Shown: positions 15,010 through 16,645 of the stretch, in pieces | Layout: every line of letters starts with the position of its first letter | How positions within the stretch are numbered: position 1 is the stretch's first letter | Translations under genes and position numbers: made by a program | Assembly: GCA_007117275.1 (NCBI GenBank) | Contig: SKGV01000153.1 | Location: 1 to 16,645 of the forward strand | Length of the DNA stretch: 16,645 bases | DNA from: Methylophaga sp. | Lineage (GTDB): Bacteria; Pseudomonadota; Gammaproteobacteria; Nitrosococcales; Methylophagaceae | Direction of reading: 5' to 3' | Notes under the pieces: model-generated | The model's input: only the letters and a program-made list of their open reading frames with translations | Databases searched by the model: none | Told to the model about the DNA's origin: nothing

Positions 15010-16645
15010 AACTCATTCGCCGACTCAGCTCCGGCACAGCCCCTTACTTTTATCTTGCCATCTCATTACTGGTGCTGGCGTGGTTGTTAACTACAGCAAC
15101 TGAAGACAGCTCCGCGCTTAATGAGCTGTTTCTACTGATTTTTGCTGTTGGTCTGCTGTGTCTGATGTTGCTGGCAGGAATACTGGCTCGCAGCTTGTAT
15201 CGTTTGTTTCGTGATTTCAGACAAAACCAACCCGGCTCACGGTTGACCACTCGCTTGGTCAGTCTGTTTGTCATGCTTATCTTGGGCGCCACTACCATTG
15301 TCTATGGCTTCTCCTTGCACTTTCTTCATCGCGGTATCAACAGTTGGTTCGACGTCAATGTTGAGCAAGCACTCACTGACTCGCTTGAACTCAGTAGAAC
15401 AGCCTTTGGCATTAGAATGCGGACCTTGCTCCGGCAGACAAGAATGATGGCGGGCGTGTTATCTGAGATCCCTGATGAAAACCTTGGCCACAACCTACGA
15501 GAGCTGATCAAGCTCAGTGGTGCACTTGAGGTCAGCATCTGGACCATCGACGGGCAACTCGTCATGTCCAGCGTCGACAGCCCAATGATCATGGTGCCGG
15601 ATCGCCCCAGCGAAGCCATCCTTAGACAATTACAAACGCAGGAAGACTACATTGGCATGGATCCTGGTGAAGACGATGAACTTCAACTTCGGGCGGCGGT
15701 ACTCATCCCGACACTGACACCCCTCACTGAGCAGCGAATTTTACATGTCATGTTCCCGGTTAATCGCAACCTGAGCATTCTCGGAAAAACCGTTCAGGAT
15801 GCCTACACCGACTACTTGGAAATAAGTTATTTGCGCAAGCCGCTGATCACTATTTTTACGCTGACCTTGAGTCTAATAGTATTTCTAACCATCCTGGCCT
15901 CTTTGTGGTTTGCTGTGTGGATTTCCAGAAGACTTGTTCAACCGCTGCAATCACTCGCGGAAGGCACCCAAGCAGTCGCCTCTGGCAATTACAACATGAA
16001 GCTCGATTTCGCCAGTCATGATGAAATTGGTTTTCTGGTCAGATCCTTTAACCAAATGACCGAACGACTGACTCAGGCCAGAAACGCCTCTCAACGCAGT
16101 CATCGTTTACTTGAACAACAAACCAGTTATTTGAGCACCGTGCTGGGTAGTTTGTCTTCTGGTGTAATCACCATTGATGACGATAACTATCTGCGCACAG
16201 CAAATATTGCCAGTAACAAGATTCTTGGGGTCAATTTGCAGCAAAAATTAGGAAGTCCACTGTCAGAGCTGGCCCAGCTGAACGACACCCTACAGGTGTT
16301 CTGTCAATTAATTGAAGAACGGTCAAACCGAAACTCCGCTTGGCAACAGCAAGTGGAGCTCACTCAAACCAAAGGCCGACAAAGCTTGATGTTGCAAGGC
16401 ACTCCACTGCCCACCAGCAGCGGCTGGGTGATTGTATTTGATGACATCACAGCATTGCTACAAGCGCAGCGCCATGCTGCTTGGGGTGAGGTGGCACGGC
16501 GTCTGGCGCACGAAATCAAAAACCCACTGACACCCATTCAACTGTCTGCCGAGCGACTACAGCACAAATACCAGCCTTTGCTTCCCGACGATCAGGCGCC
16601 TGGATTAAACAAGCTCACCAACACCATTATTCATCAAGTGGAAGC
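15000..16645 (+). CDS. ntrY: NtrY-like sensor histidine kinase, C-terminus cut by window edge
   Basis: 548 codons of a membrane histidine kinase are present; the catalytic ATPase domain lies off the right edge. Four membrane segments are visible at about 16-31, 42-65, 86-107 and 280-305, with a periplasmic sensor domain of about 170 residues between the third and fourth. A HAMP linker follows (about 305-357, with QPLQSLAEGTQAVASGNYN). A PAS-like domain spans about 370-485 (STVLGSLSSGVITID then GWVIVFDDIT). The dimerisation/phosphoacceptor region is WGEVARRLAHEIKNPLTPIQ, with His504. This order is that of the NtrY family. The ATG at 15000 overlaps DUF4390 by 10 nt. In relatives the next gene is the response regulator ntrX, often then trkA. 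Its signal here is unknown; NtrY's nitrogen role in alphaproteobacteria should not be assumed. Confidence 0.9.
   Translation, partial: MVLKLIRRLSSGTAPYFYLAISLLVLAWLLTTATEDSSALNELFLLIFAVGLLCLMLLAGILARSLYRLFRDFRQNQPGSRLTTRLVSLFVMLILGATTIVYGFSLHFLHRGINSWFDVNVEQALTDSLELSRTAFGIRMRTLLRQTRMMAGVLSEIPDENLGHNLRELIKLSGALEVSIWTIDGQLVMSSVDSPMIMVPDRPSEAILRQLQTQEDYIGMDPGEDDELQLRAAVLIPTLTPLTEQRILHVMFPVNRNLSILGKTVQDAYTDYLEISYLRKPLITIFTLTLSLIVFLTILASLWFAVWISRRLVQPLQSLAEGTQAVASGNYNMKLDFASHDEIGFLVRSFNQMTERLTQARNASQRSHRLLEQQTSYLSTVLGSLSSGVITIDDDNYLRTANIASNKILGVNLQQKLGSPLSELAQLNDTLQVFCQLIEERSNRNSAWQQQVELTQTKGRQSLMLQGTPLPTSSGWVIVFDDITALLQAQRHAAWGEVARRLAHEIKNPLTPIQLSAERLQHKYQPLLPDDQAPGLNKLTNTIIHQVE

Noticed and set aside
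1..16645. Mobile element, prophage, CRISPR array, toxin-antitoxin or defence island
   Set aside because: No transposase, integrase, terminal repeats, spaced direct repeats or defence-gene motifs were seen; the window is almost fully occupied by conserved housekeeping genes.

Overview
This window looks like core chromosome of a free-living, respiring gammaproteobacterium. The evidence is gene order: topA-smg-dprA-LysM gene facing def-fmt-rsmB, followed by a DUF4390 gene and an NtrY-type kinase. This arrangement is familiar from Pseudomonas-, Xanthomonas- and Thiotrichales-like genomes. Composition is even, at roughly 50% G+C by eye. I see no insertion sequence, prophage, CRISPR array, rRNA or tRNA. 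I cannot fix the genus from sequence alone.

Layout. Positions 1-3697 (minus) hold most of gltB, the large subunit of glutamate synthase, cut by the left edge. A 244-bp divergent promoter region separates it from a plus-strand purine block: purE (3942-4439), purK (4448-5578) and a small SelW/Rdx-like thioredoxin-fold gene (5581-5868). That block converges on, and overlaps by 4 bp, a minus-strand series read right to left: the LysM protein tsaP (10871-9840), dprA (9830-8712), smg (8702-8235), a Rho-independent terminator, then topA (8150-5865). A second divergent region (10872-11068) leads into a plus-strand series: a small class I cytochrome c (11069-11392), def (11563-12066), fmt (12218-13147), rsmB (13140-14453), a DUF4390 protein (14431-15009) and an NtrY-like sensor kinase (from 15000, cut by the right edge).

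How the genes fit together. GltB and PurE/PurK both belong to glutamine/nitrogen metabolism; their promoters lie back to back with -35 elements only 3 bp apart. Def and Fmt are the formyl cycle of translation initiation, and RsmB methylates 16S rRNA. TsaP (type IV pilus secretin anchoring) and DprA (processing of imported single-stranded DNA) share a transcription unit and both relate to natural transformation. DUF4390 and the kinase overlap and probably form one envelope-sensing module, with ntrX expected just past the edge.

The window is mostly conventional. The points worth a second look are: the probable CUG start of dprA, directly behind the tsaP amber codon, which is itself part of the dprA Shine-Dalgarno; the cytochrome c gene sitting between the tsaP-dprA and def-fmt units; the purEK-Rdx linkage; the coupled DUF4390-kinase pair; and several short palindromes in the regulatory gaps.
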